A stretch of 64,000 bases of DNA from Emydura subglobosa (Eukaryota; Chordata; Testudines; Chelidae). The notes under the pieces were generated by a model. It did not search any database and was not told the origin of the DNA. It saw nothing but the letters and a program-made list of their open reading frames with translations. Shown one piece after another: positions 23,201 to 35,310 of the stretch. How positions within the stretch are numbered: the stretch's first letter is position 1; every line of letters starts with the position of its first letter. The stretch lies in contig ML679961.1 of NCBI GenBank assembly GCA_007922225.1, forward strand, positions 61,321,430 to 61,385,429, written 5' to 3'. The translations under genes and the position numbers were made by a program.

Positions 23201-24159
23201 CTAGCTGTGGGGAGCAGAGAGAGCACAGACATTTCTGCTCAGCCATATATGCCCCAGGAACATGGCCACTACAGATGCACTCTTTGGAGGATTTAGCTGC
23301 CAAACTCTACTAAGCATGTGTAAACTGAGTTGTTTTTTTCAAAAGCTTATAATTTAGCCAAATTTGGCACTTTTGAATAGGAATGTCAAAAGGCGTATTG
23401 TCTCTGACTCAGGGCAACTCTCTCTGCCAAATTTCAAGCCCTTGCTGCAAAGCATGAAGTAGTTGGAGCTTCTGAACAGAACAATTGTAAAATTTATTTT
23501 AACAAGGGGAAACCAACCTATTTCCTCCTATCTCATTCTTGGAAATGGCAGAATTGTGTTTGCTGAAACTTTCCAAAAAAAATTCAGCTGGAGGCAGATA
23601 CTTTGCTTGGGGATTGCTTGAACAGTTAAAGTTTGGCACAGCTCTAAGCAAAGGAAAAAATATGGTTTTATAGGTGTCAGGCGATCTTAACCATAGGCAG
23701 CACTACCTGTGCCACCTATAAGCCTATATGTGTGTGTTTGTATCTTGCATATATAAAAATACATACAAACACCAGAATCACTTCATCCAGTGTTTTCTTT
23801 CCTGAGTGGAGTGTGGCAGCTCCAGTTTACACTATGAGTTAGAAGAGGAAGTGAAAAATACTGTATCCAATTGAAATTACAGGGGGATTTTAGGTAGTCA
23901 ACGCTTCTGTGTAAGACTTGTATGAAAGGTGGCATAGTGCCCCCTTAACATTAACTTCTTACTCTATGGGGAAAAGTACTATTCACAACCACTCTTCACA
24001 AATGCCAATGATAAGTGAATCCAGCCAGATGGACTGGCAAATACTCAGTGTAACTTGTACTGCCTGCATATCACACGAGGCTTGCAGGGCCTGCACATGG
24101 GATGCTTTCTAGAAACAAACTCCTTCCATTTCTTAAAATGGCATTGCTGGCACATGATG
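20205..24159. other. intergenic, no gene seen
   Basis: The start (20205-20230, 'cctgcggtgtagacatacct') is the right end of a 'gtgtagac' MITE, which suggests that the element at 19460 is nested in it. The remainder is AT-rich. Frames at 20734-20958 and 20808-21062 are without motifs. Confidence 0.5.
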
Positions 24160-25665
24160 GCCTGACTCAAAACTACTTCAGATTTGGAGGCAATCTATAC
24201 CTTCAAGTCAGTGGCACAGCATGGCCCCACAGTATGCCAACATTTTTACGGCTGTCCTAGAACAATGCTTCCTCAAAACTTGTCCCCAAGCACCTCTCCT
24301 TTACCTACGCTACACTGATGACCTTTTCATCATCTGGACCCTCGGGAAAGAGTCCCTCGAAGAATTCCACCAGGATTTCAATAATTTCCATCCCACCATC
24401 AACCTCAGCCTGGACCAGTCCACACAAGAAATCCACTTCCTGGACACTACAATACAAATAAAGGATGGTCACATTAATGCCACCTTATACCGAAAACTAA
24501 CTGACCGCAATACATATCTTCATGTCTCCAGCTTCCACCCTGGACACATTCCATGATCCATTGTCTACAGCCAAGCCCTAAGATACAGCCAGATTTGCTC
24601 CGATCCGTCAGACAGAGACAAACACCTACAGTATCTCCATAAAGCATTCTTAAAACTACAATACCCACTGGAGAGGTGAAGAAACAAATTGACAGAGCTA
24701 GACAGGTACCCAGAAGTCACCTGCTACAGGACAGATCCAACAACGAAAACAACAGAACACCACTGGCCATCACCTACAGCCCCCAGCTAAAATCTCTCCA
24801 ACACATCATTAAGGATCTACAACCTATCCTAGCAGATGATCCCTCACTCGCTCAAGCTGTGGAAGGCAGACCTATCCTTGCTTACAGACAGCCCCCCAAC
24901 TGGAAACAAATACTCACCAGAAACCATACAAGAAGAACACTAACCCAGGAACCTATTCCTGCAACAAACCCCGTTGCCAGCTCTGTCCACACATCGACTC
25001 TAGTGACACCATCACAGGTCCTAACCACATCAGCCACACCATAAGGAGCTCATAACCTGCACATCTACTAATGTAATATATGCCATCATGTGCCAGCAAT
25101 GCCCCTCTGCCATGTACATTGGCCAAACTGGACTTTCACTACGCAAAAGAATAAATGGACACAAATCAGACATAAAAAATGGTAACATCCATAAACCAGT
25201 CGGAGAGCACTTCAATCTCCCAGGACACTCTGTACCTGACTTGAAAGTTGCCATACTTCTACAAAAAAAACTTCAAAAACAGACTTCCGTGAGAAACTGC
25301 AGAGCTGGAACTCGTATGCAAACTTGACACAATCAAACTGGGTCTGAATAGGGACTTGGAATGGTTCTCTCATTACAAGATGTAATTGTCACTGTTCACA
25401 CATTCTCCCCTTCTAATCAATGGTTGTGAATAGGCCTCATCCACTCTAACTGAATGGACTTTGCTAACACCTATCTTCTCCATTGTTGTTCCTTACCCTT
25501 GGATGTATATATATACTCCCCTATCTGATTTCTGTTTCTTGCATCTGATGAAGTGGGTTGCAGCCCACGAAAGCTTATGCCTGTGGAAATTAAATTTGTT
25601 AATCTTTACATTGCTACAGGACTCTCATTGTTTTTGCTGTATACAGACTAACACCCCTCTGGAAC
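24160..25665 (+). pseudogene. Penelope-like element (RT plus GIY-YIG endonuclease), 5'-truncated and broken
   Basis: Seen: from about 24185 a frame with FGGNLYLQVSG; 24221-24556 encodes the second half of a reverse transcriptase with the catalytic YTDDLFIIW, EFHQDFNNFHP and IHFLDTTIQI. After a TGA and frameshifts, 24676-25044 gives the thumb/linker (LLQDRSNNENNRTPLA, ILAYRQPPNWKQIL). A Cys/His cluster CNKPRCQLCPH lies at 24960-24992 in another frame. 25088-25327 encodes IYAIMCQQCPSAMYIGQTG, RKRINGHKSDIKN and VGEHFNLPGH, a GIY-YIG domain with its Arg and Glu. The 3' end has 'cccacgaaagcttatgcc' and 'tatacagactaacac'. Known: RT followed by GIY-YIG defines EN(+) Penelope-like retroelements. Inference: a dead copy, disrupted by at least one stop and two frame changes. 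Confidence 0.92.
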
Positions 25666-27537
25666 TTCCATTTCCTAGTTATGCATTGCTCAAAAATGCC
25701 TTTCAAGAACCACTAGGGGGAGGTGAAGCATCAGGTAAGGTGGTGATTAATTTGCTGAGTGCAGTTCCAAGGTTGTTTGACATGTTGTTACTATTGCCTC
25801 ACTTTCCTAACTTCAGGGCAAGGAAGTTATAACAAAAGTTATAATGGATCTGAGACAATATTTGGTAATGTGGAACAGTAAAGAAGAGAGATGAAATTAA
25901 ACGGGTATCTCTGGCTTTAGAGATCCTGTGGATAGAGAGTTTTGCTGTGTATAATCTGTTAACTTCTAACTCTACCACACCAATATATAATGTGTATATC
26001 CAGAGAAGCTAGCAGATAAATTAACCAATTCATATACAAAGTGACACAGAAAAACTTCATGCATGCAAGTCCTGCCTTTGTTTAGTCAGTTAGTTTTTTT
26101 CAGTATATTTTTATTAAGGTCACTTTTTGAAGAAGAAATACCATATATGGGCCAAATTCTGTATTCAGATGCACTGATGTAAATCTGCAGTAATTCTTCT
26201 GAAGTGAGGATTTCCCAGTTCTCAGTGCTGGCTGTAGACCACACTCCTCTCTCTGTGGCAACAAATTTTATACAAACATATGGAAAGCTGCATTGAAAAC
26301 TGCACTGCTATAATGTGTAGGGTTTTTAAAACCTGTCTATACGTATTGGGTCAGATTCTGTTCTTACTTAAACCATTGTAAATGTAGATAGCTCTGTTAG
26401 TTTCAGTGCAGTTAGGGCTTGATCCTGGGAGGTGCTGAGCACCTTAATCTTCCATTGAATTCAGAAACTCCTCACCTTGCTGGACTGAGCCCTTTTCTCT
26501 AGATTTACATGGTCTCACAATGTGGTCTGCAAAGCTTTTGTTCTTTTTAATTGTTATAGGTTACATTTTCAAGTTTAGGAGCCTAAAGTAAGGCATCTTA
26601 ATCTATATTTAGGCACCTAAGAAATAAGAAGTTTGATTTTTTTTTCAAATGTCCTGAGCACCCACCCACAGTCCCACTGAAATCAAAAGATGCTGTGGGT
26701 GCTCAGTGGCTTTGAAAATCAGACCTTTTATTTAGCTGCCTCAGTAAATATTAGGAACCGAACTTTAGGCTTCTAAATTTGAAAATAGTGGCTTTTCAGC
26801 TCTGATATTCATAATCTTTATAAGCTCACATACTGACATATGATACTCAGTATTGCAGAGTTATCAGTAGTCTGGTAATATGTAATTCTTTACTGTTATT
26901 AATCAACTACCTATTTAAAGGTAAATTACAAATGGACCTGAACCAGAACCCAGATCTGAACACCCCAAATCCTTATGACAAAAATTAGTTCCAGATGTGA
27001 TCTTGGATGATGATTCCTACCTTTATAATGGACTGAAACAAAATCCTGATCTAAACACTCCCAAACTTACGTAGATCGAAACGTTGTGACTTGGGCCCAT
27101 CTCCAGATAAAAAATACAAAGAAAAATAATTAAAAGCTGTACCCAGTAATATGGTTAGACCAAAAGTTAACAGAAACACTTTTTAAAAGCAAGAATTTAA
27201 AGATGAAACAAATCTCTGAATGGGGTGAAATTAGTTGTTTTGTATTAGAGGTCTTGTACAGGGCATTGAGGCTATATGGAGCCTGGATCCACCAAAATTT
27301 GGGTCCTTCCCCTGGCAAAAAGGTCCCCCCTCAGTTTGTGCCATGCATGGTGGTCATGAATCACATACTTTCTTGACCCTTTTCCTTTGGGTGGTATTGT
27401 GGCATGACCTGAGAAGTTATGGGAAGCACTCTGACTCGAAAGGATGACCTTTGTCCTTCTTGATCGTGAGTCTGTGGTAAGTAGCCATCTTGCAGCAATC
27501 AAACAATACATTGACTCATGCCTGCTCTTTCAAGGTC
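25666..27537. other. intergenic with one palindromic repeat
   Basis: No gene seen. About 26150-26225 resembles the 'gggccaaattct..gatgtaaat' palindromic family. 26565-26800 is a longer inverted repeat: 'ttttcaagtttaggagccta' at the left versus 'ctttaggcttctaaatttga' at the right, with 'gagcacccacccacag' opposing 'gctgtgggtgctc' in the middle. Confidence 0.55.
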
Positions 27538-27545
27538 TCCTACAG

Positions 27546-27869
27546 CAGTGTTTCTCAAATGGTGTTCCGCAGAACCCCAGGGTTCTGCGGGCTGAGTTCA
27601 AGGGTTCTGGGAAGAAGTGGAACCACACCGCCGAATTTTAAAAAAATCAGGCGCCACCGAACAACTGATGGGGCCACCGAACAGCTGTTCACGCGCCGCC
27701 GAACAGCTGATGGGGCCACTGAAAACGACTCAGAGAGCGCGCTGCTGAAAAGAGGAAGATTTTCTTGACTTTTCAGCGGAGGGTATGGCATGGACGTGCA
27801 AGGGTTCCTCGGGTATGGCACGGGCGTACAAAGGTTCTGGGGGGGGGGGAATAAAATTGAGAAACACTG
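27546..27869 (+). mobile_element. hAT non-autonomous element, 324 bp, perfect TIR and TSD
   Basis: Seen: the first 13 bp 'cagtgtttctcaa' are the exact reverse complement of the last 13 'ttgagaaacactg'. The flanks carry an identical 8-mer 'tcctacag' (27538-27545 and 27870-27877). The interior is GC/CpG-richer than its surroundings, with repeated 'gccaccgaacagctgatgg'-like units and a G11 run near 27840. Known: this end plus an 8-bp TSD is diagnostic for hAT. Three overlapping frames cross it; none resembles transposase. The intact ends and CpGs suggest a younger insertion than its neighbours. Confidence 0.95.
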
Positions 27870-27877
27870 TCCTACAG

Positions 27878-30104
27878 TCATGGGCTTTTGATCTTACGGG
27901 ATCCTGCCGTATTCTACTGCATTAGTGGAATCCTTTGATAAAATCATAACCCAGTTTCAGGAATGGAACGGAAGAACTAAATCTACTATCGCTCTAGCAC
28001 CCTGTTTCCCAGCTGGTCAGCAGTCTTGGCACACCGCCCTTTCCTGAATTGTTTTCCTGTCCTGTCTCACCTCATCCTTGCCTGGTAACTAGGACGGACA
28101 CGTCTTCTCATTTAGGTCCCAGTTCAGCAAGTATTCGTCCACATCCCTAACTTTTAAGCACGTGAGTAGCCCTGCTGGTTACACATAGGCGTGTGCAGAA
28201 ATATATTTTCTGAATTGGAGCCTTATATCCTTAACCCGTATTTTTAAAAGCAATATAGTTCCTGTGTTTCTTCCATATGCTTTAGAAATGCCTATAAATA
28301 AAATAAAGGCTTTAGGAAAGTTGTTAAAAAATATGGTGGTTTCCTCATTTGGCCATTAGTCTGTCACCCTCCTGCTTCTCACCACCTTACAGAGCATGAA
28401 AACAACATTTTGCTGCTTATGAAGACATGCAGTTCAGAATTCATTTACATGCTCAGTAAAAAAGGCAGTATTAAGATTCCACACAGTAACCACCTATTGC
28501 ACTAGCATTCTGAATATTGTGGTAGCTGTGAAAAGCCAAGCATGTGTGTCCCCAGTACCACAGTTCAGAACACTGCCAGCATCCATTGGAATATAACATG
28601 GCTACATTTGAATTTGGAATACAAGTGGAATTCTCATGTCCTATAAAAGTAGGGAATGAGTGATTGAGGGAAACAGCTGCATGGCTCTGGCATGGCAATT
28701 TGCATACTGACCCTTGATGTGTAACCTCAGTGCTCCAGAAATTGGAATCCATTTCAGGAGATGGGCATTTATTTACCCAGGAAAAGCACAATCTGTTTGT
28801 TTATACACTTGGAATAATTCAAGGAAGAGAGTCTGCTGCTTGCCTGACCCTGGTACAGACTTAATTAGCAAGCACCTTTCACCTGCAGCAAATATAAATC
28901 CCAGATTGCATTTTTTTTTTAATCCTTCCCCCGCTTCTCAACATGGACTTGACCAATGCATCTGTCTGGGAGAGCAACTGGAGGTGATCATGGTTGCCTG
29001 GAGGGATTAATATTACATAGGGAGAGAAAAGGCTATTAATAAAAAGTGTTCAGGAAGAATGACCTGAAGGTTAGGAGATAGTGGGAAGCTACAGCAGGGC
29101 CAGTGGGGGCAGCAAAGCATAAAGCTCAGTTTCATTTGTTGCTGTCATTTCTAAACATTCAATGAGTGGGCAAGATGCAATTGTAGGGGCTTGATCCTGC
29201 AGCCATTCTGTGCATAGAATTCCCAGAAGCATGGCACTGAGCTCCCAGTGTTCATATTTTGCGGAGAGGATGATAAAGCCTTTAAGAGGGGAGACTCTCC
29301 ACCGGGAAAATAGTGATAAAACATACTATTTTGTAGTGCTCCAACTTGCACAAGAGCAGTCACAGTATTGTGTTCATAATTATTTTTATTACATCGAAAT
29401 TGTTCTAATACCTTTGAGTCCTAGTGCCTTAAGGGCTATTGTCATATCCACCAGCTGGGAGGAACTGGACATGCCTTTGTCTTCCCTGACCCTATTACAT
29501 CACTTATGAGGATTACAAAACTGAGCGGTTAGCAGTTGACCAATCCTCCACCTTTCCAAATGGCATGCTTTTGCCTTCTAGAAAACCCCAAAGCTTTTGA
29601 CAGTCCTGAGCTTAGGTTCTGAGAGATCCTAGGTGTTCTGAGGTATAATCAGAAATAGTTTGTGGCATCTTTTTTGATTTTGAAGATGGCTGGCGCACCA
29701 TTTCAAATATAGTATTTGAAATGCCCCTATGCTGACTGTCCTTCAGCAAAATGGAAAGGATTAAATCAGCCATTGAAAGGAATAATAAGATGGAGAATTG
29801 TACTTTTTGTGTGCAGCAGTGTTGGAGTGATGGAGATTGTGAGTCTTATGTGCAGATAGTAATGTTTGGATTTTTATTTCACCCTGAAATACTGGGTGGT
29901 AACAATCCTTTTCTTTCTTGCTCGAGTGAGCCCTTTGGGACTTGGATTACATACCTGGTATTGGTAATAGTGATACTTGGGGTGTCCTAGAGGAAAGAGT
30001 ATGTGATTTTTTGTCAGACCAGCAAATACCTTGATCGGAGCCGCTGTAGCCCGTCTGGCCTCATAGACCCTAGCTACTATCTGTGGTATCGGGACTATAT
30101 ACAT
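27878..30104. other. intergenic, no gene seen
   Basis: A short 'gttcagcaagtattcgtcc' / 'ttaagcacgtgagtagccct' palindromic-repeat piece lies at 28120-28190. The rest is unremarkable. The frame 28471-28791 (minus) shows no domain. Confidence 0.5.
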
Positions 30105-30212
30105 CTGATTCTCCTCTCATTGACGCTGGTGTAAGTCAGGAGCACTAGTATCTCCACTGAAGCCAATGGAGTTTTGCTCATGTAAAACCGGTGTGAGTGG
30201 AGAATCAGGCCC
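30105..30212 (+). repeat. palindromic interspersed repeat, well preserved copy
   Basis: Seen: 'ctgattctcctctcattga' at the left versus 'gtgagtggagaatcaggccc' at the right, with core 'cactgaagccaatggagttt' and inner 'gctggtgtaagtcaggagca' / 'gtaaaaccggtgtgagtgg'. The arms pair as an imperfect hairpin over about 108 bp. Confidence 0.75.
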
Positions 30213-30478
30213 TATATGTCTCTTGCCAGGCAGTCTTACATGGAGTCACACAAGGATCCTACAATAGGATCATACAAATAGCCTCACAAGCAGCATGGTT
30301 AGTAGCAAAAATAGTACTGTGCCCTGCAGCAAGCAGTGGCCCATCAGCCACCTTCTTCACTCAGAATTTCATAATAATCTTTGACAAGTATTTTTCAGCT
30401 CTGTTCTATTGAGATTGCATGGTATAGCAAAGTGAGGAAATGACTGGAAAGACCTGAGTTCTTATAGTGTTTTCACAC

Positions 30479-30990
30479 TAAGGGCCTGTCTTCATTAAGA
30501 AAATATATGCATAGGAGCCATGCCGATGCAAGCCCCTAATGTAGATACATTCCAGTGGTGTAAACCAGAGTTTGCACAACTGTAACTGGTATAACTTATA
30601 CCTGGTCTACACTTAAAACTTAGGGTAAAATTGCTACGTTGCAAAATATCTGTGAAAAAAATAGGCGAAAAATCTGCACCTCTGAGCACCATAGCTATGC
30701 CAACCTAACCTGCAGTGTAGACACAACTAGGTCGACAGAAGAATGCTTCCAACAACCTAGCTACCATTGCTCAGGGAGATGGAATTCCCACAGCAATGGA
30801 AAAACCCCTTCAGTTGGTGTAGGCTGCATCTATATTATGCTGACATAGCTATGGAGCTGTAGCTGTGCCGCTATGCTCCCTGTCCTGCAGACATGGCCTT
30901 ATCCGAGTAAATTACCAGAATAAGTCCTGTGTTGCACCAGTCCAGCATGTCCACATTAGGCGTTTGCACTGGTCTAACAACACCATTGCA
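30479..30990 (+). mobile_element. older MITE interrupted by a younger MITE (outer copy)
   Basis: Seen: 'ctaagggcctgtcttcatta' at 30478 starts an element that is cut at 30598 and appears to resume after 30901 ('accagtccagcatgtccaca', 'cactggtctaac'). The left and right parts share MITE-like words, but the right border is uncertain. Confidence 0.45.
30599..30898 (+). mobile_element. Harbinger-type MITE, 300 bp, TTA target duplication
   Basis: Seen: left end 'tacctggtctacacttaaa', right end 'tcctgcagacatggcc', TTA at 30596-30598 and 30899-30901. The interior has 'ctgcagtgtagacacaacta', 'ggtcgacagaagaatgcttc' and 'tgctgacatagctatgg', shared with the next two elements. Confidence 0.7.
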
Positions 30991-31019
30991 AATTTCCTTA
31001 ATGCTAGACTTCAAACTTA

Positions 31020-31274
31020 GGCTATGTCTATACTTAAACTGCTACATCTGTGCAGCTGCAGCCACTCACTGCAGTAACAGGATGGGCTCTTCCTGTAGTT
31101 AATCCACTTCCCTGAGAGGTGGTAACTAGGTTGATGGAAGAATTTTTCCATCGACCTAACTCTTTCTATACGAAGAATTATGTCAGTTTAACTACATTGC
31201 TCAGGGGTGCAGACTTTTCATACTCCTGAATGATGTAAGCTGGGTCGACCTAACCTTTTAGTGTAGACCTGGCC
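31020..31274 (+). mobile_element. Harbinger-type MITE, 255 bp, TTA target duplication
   Basis: Seen: left 'ggctatgtctatacttaaac' and right 'tttagtgtagacctggcc' are inverted. TTA occurs at 31017-31019 and 31275-31277. Internal 'gttgatggaagaatttttcc' and 'gctgggtcgacctaaccttt'. Confidence 0.82.
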
Positions 31275-31285
31275 TTAATTTGTTA

Positions 31286-31549
31286 GGCCATGTTTACACT
31301 ACAGGGACTATGTCTGCTTAACCCTGTAGTGTAGACGCAGCTTACACTGATAGAAGGGACTGTTCCATTACTGCAGGAACTTCACCTCCCTGAGTGATGC
31401 CAGCTAGGCGATGGAAGCATTTTTCTGTTGACTTAGCTGCATCTTCACTGGGGTTAGGTTGACATAGCTACGGCACTCAGGGTTGTGGATTTTTCACACA
31501 CCTGTGCAATGTAGCTATGTTGATCTAAATTTTAAGTGTAGACCAGGCA
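31286..31549 (+). mobile_element. Harbinger-type MITE, about 264 bp
   Basis: Seen: left 'ggccatgtttacactacag', right 'ttaagtgtagaccaggc', preceded by TTA (31283-31285). The right flank reads ATA, probably one substitution. Internal 'ggcgatggaagcatttttct', 'gttaggttgacatagctac' and 'ttgtggatttttcacacacc'. It is only 8 bp from the TSD of the previous element. Confidence 0.78.
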
Positions 31550-31939
31550 TAAGACAAGTCACTTAATAGTTCTGTGTCTCAATTTTCCAATTTGTTCAGG
31601 AAAACTGGTTGAAAAACAGAGAAAGAATTTTGTGAAAATTGTTGGAAGTTGATTCCATTTTGCAGGAATGGAGAGACAACTTTTTTTCCCCAAAATATTC
31701 CAGAATATCTTTTGTGGGAAATAAAAAAGTATTTTAATCTCTCTTCCTCCTCTCTTTGCCACTGAGTACAATAAAATAAATAATGTCCCAGTGTCCCCCA
31801 CCCGCCTCCTACTTTTTCATTTGTTTTTTATATGACTTCATATTTTGACTGGACAGTTCTTTCAAAAATTTAGACTAGCTCTATGAAAAGTGAGGTTAGT
31901 AATATTTCAGTCGTATATGTACTACAAAAATAAACATTT

Positions 31940-34296
31940 TAAATCATGGGCCATGCTTGGTAATAGTGACCATAACATAATATCCCAGTGGGAGAAAAAA
32001 ACCCATGCTGCCCACCACAGTGGCATTTAATTTCAGAACAAGGAACTACATGAAAATGAGGAAGTTAGTTTAACAGAAATTAAAAGGTACAGTTCCCAAA
32101 GAGAAATCCCTGCAAGCTGCATGAAAATTTTTTAAAGACAGCATCATAGAGGCTCAATTTAAACATATACCCCAAATTAAAAAACATAGTAAGAGGACAA
32201 AAAAGTGCCACCATGACTAAACAACAAAGTAAAAGAAGCAGTTAGAAGCAAAAAGGCATCCTTTAAAAAGTGGAAGTTAATTCCTATTGAGGAAAATAGA
32301 AAGGAGCATAAACTGTGGCAAATGGAGTGTAAAAATATCATTAGGAAGGCCAAAAAAGAATTTGAAGAACAAAGACTCAAAAAACCAGCAAAATTATTTT
32401 CAAGTACATCAGAAGCAGGAAGCTGGCTAAACAAGCAGTGAGGCTACTTGGATGATCGCAATGCTAAAGGAGGACTCAAGGAATATAAGGCCATTGCAGA
32501 GAAACTAAATTAATTCTGTGCATCAGTCTCCATAGCTGAAGATGTGAGGAAGATTCCCAAACATGAGCCATTCTTTTTACATGACAAATCTGAGGAACTG
32601 TCCTAGATTGAGGTGTCGTTAGAGGAGGTTTTGGAACAAATTTAATTTATCACCAGGACCAGATGGTATTCACCCCAGAGTTCAGAAGGAACTCAAATAT
32701 GAGATTGCAGAACTACTAACTGGTCTGTCACCTATCATTTAAATCAGCTCCTGTACCAGATGACTGTAAAATAGCTAATGTGATGCAAATTTTAAAAAAA
32801 GGCTTCAGAAGCAATCCCAGCAATAACAGGCTGGTAAATCTAATTTCAGTACCAGGCAAATTGGTTGAAACTATAGTAAAGAACAGAATTATCAGACACA
32901 TAGATGAACACAATTTGTCGGGGGAAGAGTCAACATGGTTTTTGTAAAGAGAAATCATGCTTCACCAATCTACTAGAATTCTTTGAGTGGGTCAGCAAGC
33001 ATGTGGACAAGGGTGATCCAGTGGATATAGTGTACTTAGATTTTCAGAAAGCCTTTGACAAGGTTCCTTATCAAAGGCTCTAAAACAAAGAAATCAGTCA
33101 TGGAATAAGAGGGAAGGTCCTCTCATGGATCAGTAACTGGTTAAAAGATAGGAAGTAAATGGTCAATTTTCAGAATGGAGAGAGGTAAATATTGGTGTAC
33201 CCTAAGGGTCTGTACTGGGGCCAGTACTATTCAACATATTAATAAATGATCTGGAAAAAGAAGTAAACAGTGAGGTGGCAAAATTTGCCTACAATACAAA
33301 ACTTCTCAAGAGAGTTAAGTCCAAAGCAGACTGCAAAGAGTTACAAAGGGATGTCACAAAACTGGGTGACTGGGCAACAAAATGGCAGATGAAATTCAAG
33401 GTTGATAAATGCAAAGTAATGCACATTGGAAAACATAATCCCAAATGTACCTGTAAAATGATGGGGTTTAATATTGCTGTTACTACGCATAAAAGAGATC
33501 TTGGAGTCATTGTGGATAGTTCTCTGAAAACATCCGATCAATGTGCAGGGGCAACCAAAAAAGCTAACAATGTGTGAACCATTAGGAAAAGGATAGATAA
33601 GAGAGAAAATATCATATTGTCTCTATATAAATCCACGGTACTCCTACATCTTGAATACTGTGTGCAGATCTGGTTGTCCCATCTCAAAAAAGATATATTG
33701 GAAAACGTTATAGGAAAGGGCAACAAAAATGATTAGGGGTATAGAACAGCTTCTAGATGAGGAGAGATTAATAAGACTGGACTTTTCAGCTTGGAAAAGA
33801 GATGACTAAGGGGATATGATAGAGGTCTATAAAATCATGAGTGATGTGGAGAATGTAAATAAGCAAATGTTATTTACTCCTTTTCATAACAAAAGAACTA
33901 GGGGTCACCAAATGAAATTAATAGGCAGCAGGTTTAAAACAAACAAAAGGAGTATTTCTTCATACAACATACAATCAGCCTGTGGAACTCTTTGCCAGAG
34001 GATATTGTGAAGGCCAAGGCTATAACAGGGTTCAAAAAAGAACTAGATAAGTTCATGGAGAATAGGTCTATCAATGGCTATTAGCCATGATGAGCAGGAA
34101 TGCAAAGCCATGGTCTGAAGTATCCCTAGCCTCTGTTTGCCACAAGCTGGGAATGGGCAACAGGGGATGAATTACTTGATGATTACATGTTCGGTTCATT
34201 CCCTCAGAAGAACCTGGCATTGGTCACTGTCAGAAGACTGGATATTGGGCTAGATGGACCATTGGTCTGACTCAGTATTGCCATTCTTATGTTATA
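31940..34296 (+). pseudogene. CR1 LINE, 5'-truncated ORF2 reverse transcriptase with 3' end
   Basis: Seen: from 'gggccatgcttggtaatagt' (about 31948), frames broken by stops and indels but in CR1 order: YLDFQKAFDKVP near 33033 (RT), a fragment at 33275-33577 starting MAKFAYNTKLL and continuing LGDWATKWQMKFKVDKC and RDLGVIVDSSLKTS, then EVYKIMSD (33816 on). The 3' end is 'ggtctgactcagtattgcc'. Known: CR1 is the main LINE of turtles and birds and retrotransposes by target-primed reverse transcription. The catalytic FADD box reads FAYN here, so the enzyme is dead independently of the stops. Confidence 0.93.
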
Positions 34297-34628
34297 ACAT
34301 GGCTTTTCTCCTTGCTTGTGTTAACGGGAAAAAATTATAAACAAGGGGCAGATTGGAAAAAAAAGTGGTGGTTCTTTCTCAAACTCTGCCCACAACCCAA
34401 AGCTTCAATTACTGTCACTTCCACTCACTCATGATACCAAATAAATTACCAGTCTCAGCAGATTGAGCATATCTTAATAACATCTTCATCATCACTCATT
34501 TCTTATGCTTTGATAAACAGTGAGGTAGCTAACAATATTTATGTTTATTTCAGAGTTAACACCCCATTGAGATTAAAAGGCCAGTTTACACTTCTCAGAG
34601 CTACTGTTTAAACCTGCTTGCACATTCA

Positions 34629-34916
34629 GACCATGTCTACACTACAGGGGCTATAGGTGCATAGCTATCGTGCCATAGCTAGCATAACCCCATAGCATAG
34701 ATGCAGATTGCAGCAATAGAATGGGTTTTTCCAGTGCAGTAGGAACTCCACCTCCCTGAGCAGTGATAGTTATGCTTATGGAAGCATTCTTCCATTGATC
34801 TAGCTGCGTCTACCCAGGGGTTAGGTTCGAATAGCTGCGTCATTCAGGGGTGTGGATTTTTCACATCTGTGAGAGCCATAACTATGTTGACCTAAGTTTT
34901 AAGTGTAGGCCTGGTC
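34629..34916 (+). mobile_element. Harbinger-type MITE, 288 bp, TCA target duplication
   Basis: Seen: left 'gaccatgtctacactacag' and right 'ttttaagtgtaggcctggtc' are inverted. TCA occurs at 34626-34628 and 34917-34919, a variant of the usual TWA. Internal 'gcttatggaagcattcttcc' and 'aggggtgtggatttttcaca' make it a sister of 31286-31549. Confidence 0.78.
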
Positions 34917-34999
34917 TCAGACAGATGTCACTGTATTGGTTACACTAGATTCACATTTTGAACTGATTTTCACAAACAAGGGCTAAAGAATATATTTTA

Positions 35000-35115
35000 A
35001 AAAATGAAATAATAATACTCAGTTTTATATAGCACTTTTCAGCAGATCTCAAAGTGCTTCACAGAGGTGGTCAGTATATTTACCAGGGTCCTATGACTGC
35101 AGAGGTATTAAGGGG
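35000..35115 (-). repeat. MIR-related fragment
   Basis: Seen: 'ttttatatagcacttttcag', 'ctcaaagtgcttcacagagg'. This reads like the reverse of the MIR 3' region 'aagcgcttagaacag..'. Short and diverged. Confidence 0.4.
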
Positions 35116-35214
35116 CCACTTTACCATGAATGGTCCCTTATAATATGTGCTAACTACTTATGCTAAACACCTTGCATGTTGCTGTGACAGTGGAAGTACA
35201 TTTCCCAGACCCGA

Positions 35215-35310
35215 ATAAGAGCTCTGTGTGACTTGAAAGCTTGTCTCTCTCATCAACAGAAGTTGGTTCAATACAAGATATTACCTCACCCACCTTGTCT
35301 CTCTGCCAGG
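35215..35310 (+). repeat. Penelope-like 3' terminal fragment (tentative)
   Basis: Seen: 'ttgaaagcttgtctctctca', 'caacagaagttggttcaat' and 'agatattacctcacccacc'. A second copy lies in reverse at 43435-43500. I recall this as the terminal part of a reptile retroelement that shares the 'gaaagctt' block with the Penelope-like element at 25570. Confidence 0.5.

Noticed and set aside
27490..27881. Three overlapping frames of 92-108 codons with repeated Ala-Thr-Glu or Pro units
   Set aside because: They follow the GC-rich tandem interior of the 324-bp hAT element. Repetitive composition explains them.
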